Below, piece by piece: positions 7,808-16,328 of a DNA stretch of 52,374 bases (within the stretch, counting starts at the first letter, position 1; each line of letters begins with the position of its first letter). The translations under genes were made by a program, and so were the position numbers. This DNA is from Azoarcus sp. (GTDB lineage Bacteria; Pseudomonadota; Gammaproteobacteria; Burkholderiales; Rhodocyclaceae), in NCBI GenBank assembly GCA_031258965.1, contig JAIRMC010000062.1:1-52374 (forward strand), given 5' to 3'. The notes below the pieces were generated by a model that saw nothing but the letters and a program-made list of their open reading frames with translations, searched no databases and was not told the origin of the DNA.

Positions 7808-9361
7808 TCATGCGTATTTTTGCCGGACGGGAGCAAGCGCCCCGGTCACCGCCATTTCCCGATACACCGCCAGCACGGCGTCTTCGATGATTTCCATTGC
7901 GTGCTCGCCGTTTGGCTGGATGCCTGCCGCTTCCAGGCTGCTCCAGGGTTCATAGCCGATTTTGGCGCAAAGCAGAACTTCGCAGCCGGAGAGCGCGGCA
8001 ATCGTGCGTTCCAGAATGGATGCAGCGGAACGTCCTTCCTCGTCTTCCTCGCCGCGCTGTTCCGTACCCGCGCAATACAAATCCGTCTTGCGATGACCCA
8101 CGAAACGCACGCCTGCGGGAGAAGCCTCATACACCAGGAATTCCTTGGCGTGCCCGAAGTGCTGGTTAATCAGCCCCTGTCCGGTCGTGGCAACCGCCAT
8201 CAGCACCGGACGACAGCTTGCGGGCACGAGAGGGAGGCGTGGCAATTCTTGCTCTGCGACAATCGCTGTCATGGCGTCCGTCTCTGCCGTCAAAACCCTG
8301 GGCGCGCGTTTGTCCTCTCGTCCGGCTTCCATCCGGCGGATGATCGCCTCGCGCGTTTCCCTGCGCCGGGACATGGCAAGATCGTAATCTATCGACATGA
8401 AGTCGAGTTTGTCCAGCACGAATTCCGCGCTCCGATCCTCGCCCAGCAGTCCCACGGCATCCGCCCGACACTGGCGGCAATGTCGCATCATCGGCATATT
8501 GTCCGCGCAGGCATCCTGCAACGTCTGCAATTCCGCCGCCGTGGGGGCGCGCTGTCCCATGATTCCGTAATGGCTGCCATGCCCGGCCTCGGCGATCAAT
8601 GGCATGACATTATGCAGAAATGCGCCCTTGTCCTTCACGGCCCGCGAAACTTCCTTCAAGTGTTCATCATTCACGCCGGGAATCATCACCGAATTCACCT
8701 TCACCAGAATGCCCCGCTCGGCCAGCATCGCAAGCCCTCTTTGCTGTTGTTTGATCAGAATGGCGGCGGCCTCCCGGCCACGAATGCGGCGGTTCCGCCA
8801 GAAAATCCACGGATATATCCGCATGCCGATTTCAGGGTCGAGACAGTTGATGGTGATTGTTACGTGACCGATGTTGTGCCGGGAAATTTCATCGACATGT
8901 TCTGGAAGATTCAGTCCATTGGTCGACACGCACAATTTGATGTCCGGCGCTTTTTCGGAAAGCAGGCGGAAAGTCTCGAACGTGCGTTCAGGGTTGGCCA
9001 GCGGATCGCCTGGCCCGGCGATACCGAGCACCGCCATCTGCGGAATCGCCGCCGCGACCGCCAACGCCTTCCTTACGGCCTGGGTGGGCGTGAGCAACTC
9101 GGACGCCACGCCAGGGCGGGACTCGTTGGCGCAATCGTATTTGCGGTCGCAATAATTGCATTGAATATTGCAGGCGGGCGCGACAGCGACGTGCATGCGC
9201 GCGAAGTAGTGGTGCGCCTCTTCCGAATAACAGGGATGATCCTGCACTTTGATGCGGACAGGTTCGGGCAGATGCGAGAGTGCGCCAGACACCGTGCCAC
9301 AGCCGCCCGCCGTGCGGTCGCCGCCGGAAGACGCGGCACAGGAAAGAACGGGCAAATCCAT
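7808..9361 (-). CDS. nifB: FeMo-cofactor biosynthesis radical SAM protein NifB
   Basis: NifB fuses two [4Fe-4S] clusters and inserts carbide to make NifB-co, the first committed step for all nitrogenase cofactors. The 517-residue protein has the radical-SAM motif CNIQCNYC (C64, C68, C71) with the extra ligand C77, the GPGDPL SAM-binding segment, and a C-terminal NifX-like domain (about 385-505) starting near MAVATTG...NQHFGHA. AAGGAG precedes the ATG. The sigma-54 promoter and NifA site upstream place it in its own operon with the ferredoxin and nifQ. Confidence 0.97.
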   Translation of the reverse strand: MDLPVLSCAASSGGDRTAGGCGTVSGALSHLPEPVRIKVQDHPCYSEEAHHYFARMHVAVAPACNIQCNYCDRKYDCANESRPGVASELLTPTQAVRKALAVAAAIPQMAVLGIAGPGDPLANPERTFETFRLLSEKAPDIKLCVSTNGLNLPEHVDEISRHNIGHVTITINCLDPEIGMRIYPWIFWRNRRIRGREAAAILIKQQQRGLAMLAERGILVKVNSVMIPGVNDEHLKEVSRAVKDKGAFLHNVMPLIAEAGHGSHYGIMGQRAPTAAELQTLQDACADNMPMMRHCRQCRADAVGLLGEDRSAEFVLDKLDFMSIDYDLAMSRRRETREAIIRRMEAGREDKRAPRVLTAETDAMTAIVAEQELPRLPLVPASCRPVLMAVATTGQGLINQHFGHAKEFLVYEASPAGVRFVGHRKTDLYCAGTEQRGEEDEEGRSAASILERTIAALSGCEVLLCAKIGYEPWSSLEAAGIQPNGEHAMEIIEDAVLAVYREMAVTGALAPVRQKYA

Positions 9362-9394
9362 TTCGAAGGCTCCTTAAGTGGCCTCCGGGCTGGC

Positions 9395-9410
9395 AGCAAA
9401 CGCTGTGCCA
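9395..9410 (-). promoter_or_regulatory. sigma-54 promoter of the nifB operon
   Basis: The minus strand reads TGGCAC-AGCGT-TTGCT, a full match to the -24/-12 consensus, about 35 bases upstream of the nifB ATG. Confidence 0.92.
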
Positions 9411-9470
9411 GAATATTTATATTCTATAAACAGTTAGTTAGGATTCTTCGACAAGGCATCTGGGGTACCT

Positions 9471-9486
9471 TGTCAGGAAAACGACA
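9471..9486. promoter_or_regulatory. NifA upstream activator sequence for nifB
   Basis: TGT-N10-ACA (TGTCAGGAAAACGACA), 61 bases upstream of the sigma-54 element and similar to the nifE and rnfA copies. Confidence 0.87.
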
Positions 9487-9630
9487 AGATAGATGTACCG
9501 TTTCAGGCGGTCCGGAGCGCCGCTGATTCAGTCTTTGATCCGGATTCCGGGTGTGACGGACATGCCCACGTACAGACTTGCCGCCGCGGGTTGGCCGGGG
9601 TCTCAACCTTCGCGCCGCCCTGAAGGGGGG

Positions 9631-10530
9631 TCAAGCCGGAGTTGGTTTTTCGATGAACGCACGCGCAAAGCAGAGGTCTTCCCATGCTTTGCTCTTATCC
9701 AGCGGGTTGCGCAGCAGATAGGCGGGGTGGTAGGTGACGAGCACGGGCAGGCCGCTGCGCTCGAAGCGTTTGCCGCGCGCGGCGGCGATGCTGATTTCGC
9801 GCCCAAGTAGCGCCTGCGCCGCTGGGCGGCCCAGCGCGATGAGCAGCCGGGGCTGGATGAGGGCGATCTGGCGGTCCAGGAATGGCAGGCATGCGGCGAT
9901 TTCCGCTGCTTCGGGTGTGCGGTTGAACGGTGGGCGGCATTTGACGGCGTTGGCGATGTAAACATCCTTGCCGCGTTCCAGGCCGATGGCCGCAAGCATG
10001 CGGTCGAGCAGTTTTCCAGCCTGCCCGACGAAAGGCTCGCCGCGCCGGTCTTCTTCTGCGCCCGGCCCTTCGCCGACGAACATCCAGCGCGCATTGTGGT
10101 CGCCCACGCCGGGTACGGCCTGTTCACGCTGTTTACAAAGCGCGCAGGCGCGGCAGGCGCGGATGGTTTCTTCAAGCACGGGCCAGTCCAGCATGGCGAT
10201 GCGGCTTGCGGAAATGGTTTCCTGTGCGGGTTCCGGTGTGGCGGCGGGCACGGGCGCGTGGCGATCCATTCGGTTTGGGGGGTGCTTCGCTTCACTCGCA
10301 ATGACCGCTCCTCCCCCGTCATTGCGAGGAGCGAAGCCCCGTGGCAATCCAGATGCCGCATCGGATTGCTTTGCCTCATTCACAATGGCGATTGGTTCAG
10401 GAATGTTCCTGGCGTTTTCTTCGCGGGGCGGCAGAGCTGCCGCTTCGGTTTCGGTCGCGCGCAGCCGCCACAAAGGCGTGAGGCCCATTTCGCGGAGTAT
10501 GGCGGCGCGGCGTGGTTTCACAGGCCGCAC
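9631..10530 (-). CDS. family 4/5-type uracil-DNA glycosylase with a repeat-derived insert
   Basis: A 299-residue Fe-S uracil-DNA glycosylase that removes uracil from DNA. The catalytic domain (about 115-299) shows a cysteine set C126, C129, C132 with C198, the water-activating motif GEGPG (153-157), FVGQAGKLLD and the C-terminal HPAYLLR (268-274). The start is a GTG overlapping rimI by 13 bases, as is usual for the tsaB-rimI-udg order. Oddly, residues about 51-91, between a short N-terminal motif and the catalytic domain, are encoded by two facing copies of a dispersed intergenic repeat that stay in frame, giving segments such as GLPRGFAPRNDGGG. The insert sits in what should be a flexible linker. 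Confidence 0.93.
   Translation of the reverse strand: MRPVKPRRAAILREMGLTPLWRLRATETEAAALPPREENARNIPEPIAIVNEAKQSDAASGLPRGFAPRNDGGGAVIASEAKHPPNRMDRHAPVPAATPEPAQETISASRIAMLDWPVLEETIRACRACALCKQREQAVPGVGDHNARWMFVGEGPGAEEDRRGEPFVGQAGKLLDRMLAAIGLERGKDVYIANAVKCRPPFNRTPEAAEIAACLPFLDRQIALIQPRLLIALGRPAAQALLGREISIAAARGKRFERSGLPVLVTYHPAYLLRNPLDKSKAWEDLCFARAFIEKPTPA
10275..10363. repeat. two facing dispersed-repeat copies inside the glycosylase gene
   Basis: Left copy: GCTTCGCTTCACTCGCAATG. Right copy: GTCATTGCGAGGAGCGAAGC, followed by GTGGCAATCCA. They face each other and can form a hairpin. The reading frame of the host gene is preserved. Confidence 0.8.
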
Positions 10531-10970
10531 CGCATCACGATGGCGTCCTCGCGTCCATCGGGTGAGGGGTAGTAGCTCGCGCGGCGGCCGATTTCGACAA
10601 AGCCGGTACGCTGGTACAGCGCGAGGGCGCGTGTGTTGGAAGGGCGCACTTCAAGGAAGAACCAAAGGCAGCCATCGTGCCGGATCTTGTCCATCAGGAA
10701 TTCGAGCAGGCGGCGGCCAAGGCCGCGCCCTTGTTCGCCGCGCACCACGCTGAGGTTGAGCAGGTGGGCTTCGTCGAGCACCATGAACACGACGGCGTAG
10801 GCGACGGGCAAAGCGCCCTCGTACATCAGGGGGCAGAAATAGTCCGAGTCGAGCGAGTCGACAAAGTTCTGCCGCGTCCAGGGGGAAGCATGCAGACAGG
10901 CTTCCTGCGCCGTTACCCAGTCCAGGTCGCTTTCCGTCATGGGGACGAAGCGGCATTTGTCTGCTGTCAT
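10518..10970 (-). CDS. rimI: ribosomal-protein/alanine N-acetyltransferase RimI
   Basis: A 150-residue GNAT-fold acetyltransferase that modifies the N-terminal alanine of ribosomal protein S18. The acetyl-CoA-binding loop reads RGEQGRGLGRRLLEF, and the later FLEVRPSNTRALALYQRTGF block is typical of RimI. It starts within the tsaB stop (ATGA overlap) and is followed by the glycosylase with overlap, a common proteobacterial operon. Confidence 0.93.
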   Translation of the reverse strand: MTADKCRFVPMTESDLDWVTAQEACLHASPWTRQNFVDSLDSDYFCPLMYEGALPVAYAVVFMVLDEAHLLNLSVVRGEQGRGLGRRLLEFLMDKIRHDGCLWFFLEVRPSNTRALALYQRTGFVEIGRRASYYPSPDGREDAIVMRCGL

Positions 10971-11650
10971 GCCTTATTGCCCCGCGCGAGGCGCTCAGTC
11001 GTGGTCAAGGCCACTTTGTTGCGCACGTAAAGGGGCGTGGCGCGTTCGGGCGGCACGATGTCCGTTTCGCCCGCTTCCGCCGCCAGACGGGCGATGGTTT
11101 CTGCCAGGGGAACGGCTAGCGGATCGCAACCTGCGAGCGATGCGCGCACGGCGGCGAGCGGGGTATCGAAGGCGGCGAATGCGGAGCCTAGCCCGAAGTA
11201 GCCGCTTTCTGGCGGCGGCAGCGCTTCGGGCGGGCAACAGGCGGGGGCGGAGAGTTCGACCGGCAGGCCATTTTCGATCCGGTAGCGCCCATGGTAAATC
11301 TCGCCCATGCGCGCGTCGGTCGCGGCCAGCGCCAGGGGCAGGGGAGACTGCGCGGCCAGCGCCGCTAGGCTGCATACAGGGATGACGCCCAACCCCGCGC
11401 CGAGGGCAAGACCCTGGGCAACGCCGCAGGCCAGGCGCAGGCCGGTAAACGCGCCGGGACCGCTGCCGAAGGCCACGGCGTCGAGCGCACCGATGCCGAG
11501 TCCGCCTTCGTCCAGCAGGTTGCGGGCGGCAGCAAGGATGTAGTTGGAATGATTGCCATGCCCTTCGATCCTGCGCAGGCGAGTTTCGCCGCCGAGGCGA
11601 AGCGCGACGCTGGCGCGCTCGCAGGAGAATTCAAAAGCCAGAAGTTTCAT
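10967..11650 (-). CDS. tsaB: tRNA t6A biosynthesis protein TsaB
   Basis: A 227-residue TsaB (YeaZ), which with TsaD and TsaE forms the complex that adds threonylcarbamoyl to A37 of ANN-decoding tRNAs. The N-terminal ASKHA fold begins MKLLAFEFSCERASVAL and carries the GSGPGAFTGLRLACG signature. Residues at the C-terminus (PLYVRNKVA) match the family end. It is the first gene of the tsaB-rimI-udg operon, transcribed away from rnf. Confidence 0.93.
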   Translation of the reverse strand: MKLLAFEFSCERASVALRLGGETRLRRIEGHGNHSNYILAAARNLLDEGGLGIGALDAVAFGSGPGAFTGLRLACGVAQGLALGAGLGVIPVCSLAALAAQSPLPLALAATDARMGEIYHGRYRIENGLPVELSAPACCPPEALPPPESGYFGLGSAFAAFDTPLAAVRASLAGCDPLAVPLAETIARLAAEAGETDIVPPERATPLYVRNKVALTTTERLARGNKA

Positions 11651-11715
11651 CGTGGCGGTATTTTAACGGGCGCGCGAGCATGCCGTGTCTACCGTTTTGG
11701 GGACGCGCTCTCCCC

Positions 11716-11741
11716 GCCTGTCATTACGAGGCGCGCAATCC
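11716..11741 (+). repeat. degenerate dispersed-repeat copy
   Basis: Contains GTCATTACGAGGCGCGCAAT then CCC, a shortened variant of the GTCATTGCGAGGAGCG... motif. Confidence 0.55.
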
Positions 11742-11824
11742 CCGTATATCGCGCTGCGCGCGGCGGGCCTGGCTGTTGTCGCGCCGTTGAGCGCGGAGAT
11801 ATTGCCGCGGATTGCGGAAAACCC

Positions 11825-11840
11825 TGTCGGGTTTGCGACA
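11825..11840. promoter_or_regulatory. NifA upstream activator sequence for rnfA
   Basis: TGT-N10-ACA (TGTCGGGTTTGCGACA), 76 bases upstream of the rnfA sigma-54 element. Its TGTCG/CGACA half-sites are identical to those at nifE. Confidence 0.87.
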
Positions 11841-11915
11841 CAGGGTCTGACAAAAATACTTTCCGCTTCAATAGACATGCGCGCCAATCCCCGCCCAGCA
11901 TGGGTTCCAGGGAGT

Positions 11916-11931
11916 TGGCACGGGCATTGCA
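11916..11931 (+). promoter_or_regulatory. sigma-54 promoter of the rnf operon
   Basis: TGGCAC-GGGCA-TTGCA, a perfect -24/-12 element, about 50 bases upstream of the rnfA ATG. With the NifA site it puts rnf in the nif regulon. Confidence 0.92.
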
Positions 11932-11981
11932 AGACATGACTAATCTCTTTTTTTGGGGGCGGACGCCTTCTCCCGTACGCT

Positions 11982-12566
11982 ATGAGCGAACTGCTGTTGC
12001 TTCTGATTTCCACGGCGCTCGTCAATAACGTGGTGCTCATCAAATTCCTTGGCCTTTGCCCGGTCATGGGCGTCTCCCGGAATCTGGAGAGCGCCCTGGG
12101 CATGGGCATGGCGACAACCTTTGTGCTCACCCTGGCCGCCGCTGCGAGCTGGATGCTGGAGCACTGGCTGCTCGTGCCTTTCGGGCTGGAATTCTTGCGC
12201 ATTCTCACTTTTATCCTGGTCATTGCTTCGGTAGTGCAGTTCACGGAGATGTTCGTGAAAAAGATCAGTCCCGGTCTCTATCAGGCGCTGGGTATCTACC
12301 TGCCGCTCATTACCACCAACTGTGCCGTACTGGGCGTCTCGCTCCTGAATGTGCAGCAGGCGCATGGCTTTTTCTGGAGCCTCGCTTACGCCTTCGGTTC
12401 CGCCGTGGGTTTTACGCTGGTGTTGATGATCTTTGCTGGCCTGCGCGAACGCATCGCCCTTTCCCGCGTGCCCGCCGCTTTCGCGGGCGCGCCGATAGCC
12501 TTTGTCGCCATCAGCCTTCTGGCGCTTGCTTTCATGGGCTTTTCCGGGCTGAACGTCCAGGGATGA
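11982..12566 (+). CDS. rnfA: Rnf electron transport complex subunit RnfA
   Basis: A 194-residue membrane subunit with six predicted transmembrane helices, homologous to RnfE and NqrD/E. The conserved [13 protein letters not shown] and [10 protein letters not shown] segments, each with a cysteine placed mid-helix, form the intramembrane Fe-S site shared with RnfE. It is the first gene of a seven-gene operon behind a NifA/sigma-54 promoter. The complex moves electrons between NADH and ferredoxin across the inner membrane; in diazotrophs it makes the low-potential ferredoxin for nitrogenase. Confidence 0.96.
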   Translation: MSELLLLLISTALVNNVVLIKFLGLCPVMGVSRNLESALGMGMATTFVLTLAAAASWMLEHWLLVPFGLEFLRILTFILVIASVVQFTEMFVKKISPGLYQALGIYLPLITTNCAVLGVSLLNVQQAHGFFWSLAYAFGSAVGFTLVLMIFAGLRERIALSRVPAAFAGAPIAFVAISLLALAFMGFSGLNVQG

Positions 12567-12572
12567 ATAACG

Positions 12573-13097
12573 ATGACAGCCATTTTGACCCTGACGCTCC
12601 TGGGTGCCGCGCTAGGGCTGGCGCTGGGCATTGCCGGGCGGCTTTTGGCGGTGGAGGCCGATGCCGATGTCGCTGGACTGGAGAGCCTGCTGCCCGGTAC
12701 AAATTGTGGGCAGTGCGGTTTTCCCGGCTGTGCGGGGGCCGCCGCCGCCATGATTTCCGGGGCCGCCCCGCCGAGCTGCTGTCCGCCGGGCGGCAAGGCG
12801 GTCGCCCTGGCGCTGGCGGAAAAACTCGGGGTAGGCCTCGATCTTTCCCGTGTTGTCGACGAAGGGCCGAAGCTGGCCGTGGTGGCCGAGGATCTGTGCA
12901 TCGGCTGTTGTCGCTGCCTCAGAGCCTGCCCTACGGACGCCATTCTCGGCGCGCCCAAGCAGATTCACAACGTTCTGAAGGAAGCCTGCACCGGCTGCGC
13001 CGCCTGCGTCGAACATTGCCCGACAGGTGCCTTGATCATACAGCCGATGCCGGTGAGCTGGCAGTATTGGGTCATGCCCAAACCGGTCGCCGCCTGA
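12573..13097 (+). CDS. rnfB: Rnf complex ferredoxin-type subunit RnfB
   Basis: A 174-residue subunit: an N-terminal membrane anchor (about 4-25), then a CGQCGFPGC cluster domain (C45, C48, C53, C70), then two ferredoxin-type motifs (C109/112/115/119 and C139/142/145/149). RnfB is the soluble face that exchanges electrons with ferredoxin. It starts six bases after rnfA. Confidence 0.95.
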   Translation: MTAILTLTLLGAALGLALGIAGRLLAVEADADVAGLESLLPGTNCGQCGFPGCAGAAAAMISGAAPPSCCPPGGKAVALALAEKLGVGLDLSRVVDEGPKLAVVAEDLCIGCCRCLRACPTDAILGAPKQIHNVLKEACTGCAACVEHCPTGALIIQPMPVSWQYWVMPKPVAA

Positions 13098-13110
13098 AAG
13101 GAAAACCCGC

Positions 13111-14610
13111 ATGGGCCTGATGGAAAAAATCTTTACTCGATCCTGGGGCGTCCACCCGCGGGATTACAAGCATCCCGCCGCTGACGCGCCAGTGCGCGTC
13201 ATGCCGATGCCGGAACGGCTTTATCTTTCGCTGGCGCAACATTTGGGCGCGCCTGCCCGGCCTGCCGTGCTGGTCGGACAGAAGGTGAAAAAGGGCGAAA
13301 AAATCGCTGATCCCCAGGGGCCGGTCTCTGCCGCCATTCACGCGCCAACTTCCGGTGTCATCGCCGCCATCGGAGAGATTCCCGCGCCGCATCCCTCCGG
13401 CCTGCCTGTGCAGGCGATCATCCTGGAAGCCGATGGCCGGGATGAATGGAGCGAGGCGCTGACGGCCTGCGACAACCCCCTTGGTCTTGCGCCGGATGAA
13501 ATCAGTTACCGCGTCGCCGCTGCGGGCGTGGTGGGTATGGGGGGCGCGACTTTTCCTTCGGCGCTGAAGCTTTCTTCTTCCCGCAAGGCGGGCGTGACGA
13601 CGCTCGTCATGAACGGCGGCGAGTGCGAACCTTATCTCTCCTGCGACGACCGCCTGATGCGCGACAAGGCTGAAACCATCATCGACGGCATCCGCCTGAT
13701 GCTCCACGCTACCGGCGCGAAGGAAGCCATCGTCGGCATCGAGGACAACAAGCCGGAAGCTATCGCCGCCATGCGGAAGGCCGTCGCCGCGCATGCGGGG
13801 GTGCGCGTCCGCCCCATTCCGGCGCGCTATCCGATGGGGTCGGAGAAACAACTGGTGCAGACGCTCACGGGCAGGGAAATTCCCGCTGGCGCGCTGCCCG
13901 CCGAGGTGGGCGTGGTAGTGCATAACGTCGGCACGGCCAGGGCAGTCTCGGAAGCCATCCGCCTGGGCCGCCCGCTCATTTCCCGCTTGCTGACAGTCAA
14001 CGGCGGCTGCGTGGGCGCACCCGGCAATATCGTGGCGCCAGTCGGGGCGCTAGTCGAAGAAGTCCTTGCTTTCGCGGGCGGCATCGAAGCCAGACCGGCA
14101 CGGCTTGTCATGGGCGGGCCGATGATGGGTGTGTCGCTACCGCATGCGCGAACGCCCGTCATCAAGGGAACGAGCGGCATCCTCGCCCTGAATGCCGCGC
14201 AGGCCGCCGACAGCCGGGAAGAAGCCTGTATCCGCTGCGCGAGTTGCGCGCGCGCCTGTCCGATACAGCTCATGCCGCTGGACATGGCGCGGCACATTCG
14301 GGGCGACGATCTGAAAGGCGCGCTCAGACTCGGCCTGAAAGACTGCATCGCTTGCGGCTGCTGCGCCTACGTTTGCCCAGCGCATATTCCCCTGGTGCAA
14401 TACTTTACCTACGCCAAAGGCACATTGGCGGCGGAAGATCGCGCCAGGCAGAAAGCCGAGGCAACTCGTAGACTGGCCGCCGCGCGCAGCGAGCGGCTGG
14501 CGCGGGAAGCCCGCGAAAAAGCCGAGATCGCCGCCCGTCGCAAAGCGGAGCGCGAGGCCGCCAAAGCCGCCGCCGCGTCTGCCAGAAGCGCCGGAGAAAT
14601 GTCCGCATGA
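13111..14610 (+). CDS. rnfC: Rnf complex NADH-side subunit RnfC
   Basis: A 499-residue peripheral subunit that binds NADH and FMN. It has the GVVGMGGATFPSALKL nucleotide/flavin loop, the MNGGECEPYLSCDDRLMR segment, and two [4Fe-4S] motifs beginning at C373 (CIRCASCARACP) and C412 (CIACGCCAYVCP). After about residue 445 there is an Ala/Arg/Lys/Glu-rich helical tail, shorter than the long repeat tail of E. coli RsxC. The stop overlaps rnfD as ATGA. Confidence 0.96.
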   Translation: MGLMEKIFTRSWGVHPRDYKHPAADAPVRVMPMPERLYLSLAQHLGAPARPAVLVGQKVKKGEKIADPQGPVSAAIHAPTSGVIAAIGEIPAPHPSGLPVQAIILEADGRDEWSEALTACDNPLGLAPDEISYRVAAAGVVGMGGATFPSALKLSSSRKAGVTTLVMNGGECEPYLSCDDRLMRDKAETIIDGIRLMLHATGAKEAIVGIEDNKPEAIAAMRKAVAAHAGVRVRPIPARYPMGSEKQLVQTLTGREIPAGALPAEVGVVVHNVGTARAVSEAIRLGRPLISRLLTVNGGCVGAPGNIVAPVGALVEEVLAFAGGIEARPARLVMGGPMMGVSLPHARTPVIKGTSGILALNAAQAADSREEACIRCASCARACPIQLMPLDMARHIRGDDLKGALRLGLKDCIACGCCAYVCPAHIPLVQYFTYAKGTLAAEDRARQKAEATRRLAAARSERLAREAREKAEIAARRKAEREAAKAAAASARSAGEMSA

Positions 14611-15698
14611 ATGCTGATGGCTACCATGCCGACCGTGTCTTCGCCTCGCCCCATGCCCACGGTGGCGGCGAGATCCGGCGCACCATGCTGCAAGTCCAGC
14701 TCGCCTTGGTGCCCGCGACCCTGTTTGGTTTTTGGCTTTACGGCTGGCCCGCCTTTTTCCTGTGGCTGCTCACGCTTTTCTTTGCACAGATTTTTGAAGT
14801 CATCAGCCTGCGCTTGACCGGAAACACTGGCCAGACCGGCTCTCCTGGCGATGGCTCCGCCCTGCTGACTGGCTGGCTGCTGGCGATGACCCTGCCGCCT
14901 TGGTCGGCCTGGTGGATCGGCGCACTGGGCGCGTTCATCGCCATCGTCATCGGCAAACAGGTATTCGGCGGATTGGGGCAAAACGTTTTCAATCCCGCCA
15001 TGGCGGCGCGGGTGGCGCTGCTAGTTTCCTTCCCCCTGCAACTGACCGCCTGGGTTGTGCCCTTGCCGCTCTCCGGCCTCGACGCGCCGGGTTTCCTCGA
15101 CGGTCTGCGCATCACACTGGGGCAAATCCCCGTGCCGGATGCCATGACTAGCGCTTCGTTGCTCGGCTACGCTAAGACGGAGCTTTCCCGCGGCCTTGGG
15201 CTGGCGCAGGCGTTCGCCGCCGGTCATGCGCCCCAACTTTCCTGGCCAGGCGTGCGCGCGGGCAGTATGGGCGAATCTTCCGTGCTCCTGATCCTTGCGG
15301 GCGGCGTTTTCCTGCTGGCGACCGATGTCATCCGCTGGCAAGCGCCCCTGGGGGTGCTGGCGGGCGCGCTGATCCCCGCCTCGATTGCCCACGTCATTGC
15401 ACCGGAAACCCATTTGGACGCCGCCAGCCATCTCCTTTCCGGCGCGCTGATGCTCGGTGCCTTCTTTATTGCCACCGATTACGTCACTTCCCCGGCCACC
15501 GGCGCGGGGCGGCTCATTTTCGGACTGGGCGCCGGGCTGCTGACCTGGATCATTCGCACGCTGGGCGGTTATCCCGAAGGCGTGGCTTTCGCCATTCTGT
15601 TCATGAACGCCCTGACTCCCCTCATCGACCGTTACGTCAGGCCGCGCATTCTGGGCCGCACCCGCTCGGGTCAGCCCATCCGCGGCGCGGGCAAGTGA
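14607..15698 (+). CDS. rnfD: Rnf complex membrane flavoprotein subunit RnfD
   Basis: A 363-residue polytopic subunit homologous to NqrB. The likely covalent FMN site is Thr181 in the segment DAMTSAS, in the periplasmic-side position used by the family. The VFNPAMAARVALL motif and ATDYVTSP near the C-terminus are also conserved. It overlaps rnfC by four bases. Confidence 0.95.
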   Translation: MNADGYHADRVFASPHAHGGGEIRRTMLQVQLALVPATLFGFWLYGWPAFFLWLLTLFFAQIFEVISLRLTGNTGQTGSPGDGSALLTGWLLAMTLPPWSAWWIGALGAFIAIVIGKQVFGGLGQNVFNPAMAARVALLVSFPLQLTAWVVPLPLSGLDAPGFLDGLRITLGQIPVPDAMTSASLLGYAKTELSRGLGLAQAFAAGHAPQLSWPGVRAGSMGESSVLLILAGGVFLLATDVIRWQAPLGVLAGALIPASIAHVIAPETHLDAASHLLSGALMLGAFFIATDYVTSPATGAGRLIFGLGAGLLTWIIRTLGGYPEGVAFAILFMNALTPLIDRYVRPRILGRTRSGQPIRGAGK

Positions 15699-15707
15699 GC
15701 TTCCGAC

Positions 15708-16328
15708 ATGGCGTTCGCGGAACTGAAGGCGCATCCCCTCTACCAGCCCCTGCTGCTGGGTCTCATGACACTGCTGGCTTCCGCCACGCTTGCCTGGGCT
15801 TCCAGCGCCACGCGGGGAGCCATTGCCGAAGCTGAAGCCCGGGATTTGCGCGATTCGCTGACACAAGTGCTGCCCGAAGATTTCGTCGACAACGACTTGC
15901 TGGCGGACAGCGCCGACATCGACATCGGCAACGGTAAACCCTTGCGGGCTTACCGAGCGCGATCAGGCGGAACGGTCAAAGGCGTGGTGTTCACCGTCAT
16001 CGGCAAGGGTTACGGCGGCGAAATCGCCGTCCTGATGGCGGTTGATGAAAATGGCCGCATCCTGGGCGCGCGGGTACTGAAACATACGGAAACCCCAGGG
16101 CTGGGCGACAAGATCGAAATCGCCAAAAGCGATTGGATAAACGGTTTTACCGGTAAGACGCTTTCGGCGGCGAACTGGGCGGTAAAAAAAGACGGTGGCG
16201 ACTTCGACCAGTTCGCGGGCGCGACCATCACGCCTCGCGCCGTGGTGAGCGCCGTCAAGAACGGGCTGGAAATATTCGCCCGCCACAGGGCCACACTGCT
16301 TGGCGCGGACAAGGAGCACGACGGATGA
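15708..16328 (+). CDS. rnfG: Rnf complex covalent-FMN subunit RnfG
   Basis: A 206-residue subunit with one N-terminal membrane anchor and a periplasmic FMN-binding domain. The flavinylation motif reads AGATIT at 170-175, so FMN should be phosphoester-linked to Thr175; the position before the motif's glycine is Ala instead of the usual Ser/Asp. The LKHTETPGLGDKIE segment is typical. The gene order D-G-E matches E. coli rsx. Confidence 0.95.
   Translation: MAFAELKAHPLYQPLLLGLMTLLASATLAWASSATRGAIAEAEARDLRDSLTQVLPEDFVDNDLLADSADIDIGNGKPLRAYRARSGGTVKGVVFTVIGKGYGGEIAVLMAVDENGRILGARVLKHTETPGLGDKIEIAKSDWINGFTGKTLSAANWAVKKDGGDFDQFAGATITPRAVVSAVKNGLEIFARHRATLLGADKEHDG

Larger units (their letters stand above)
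11651..11981. other. tsaB-rnfA divergent control region
   Basis: 331 non-coding bases hold a dispersed-repeat copy (11716-11741), a NifA site and the rnfA sigma-54 promoter. No small gene is evident. Confidence 0.7.

Noticed and set aside
7640-9526. Very long open frame antisense to nifB (628 codons), and similar ones at 5773-6897, 29520-30842 and 33777-35141
   Set aside because: They are mirror frames of well-recognised genes in GC-rich DNA and show no domain logic.
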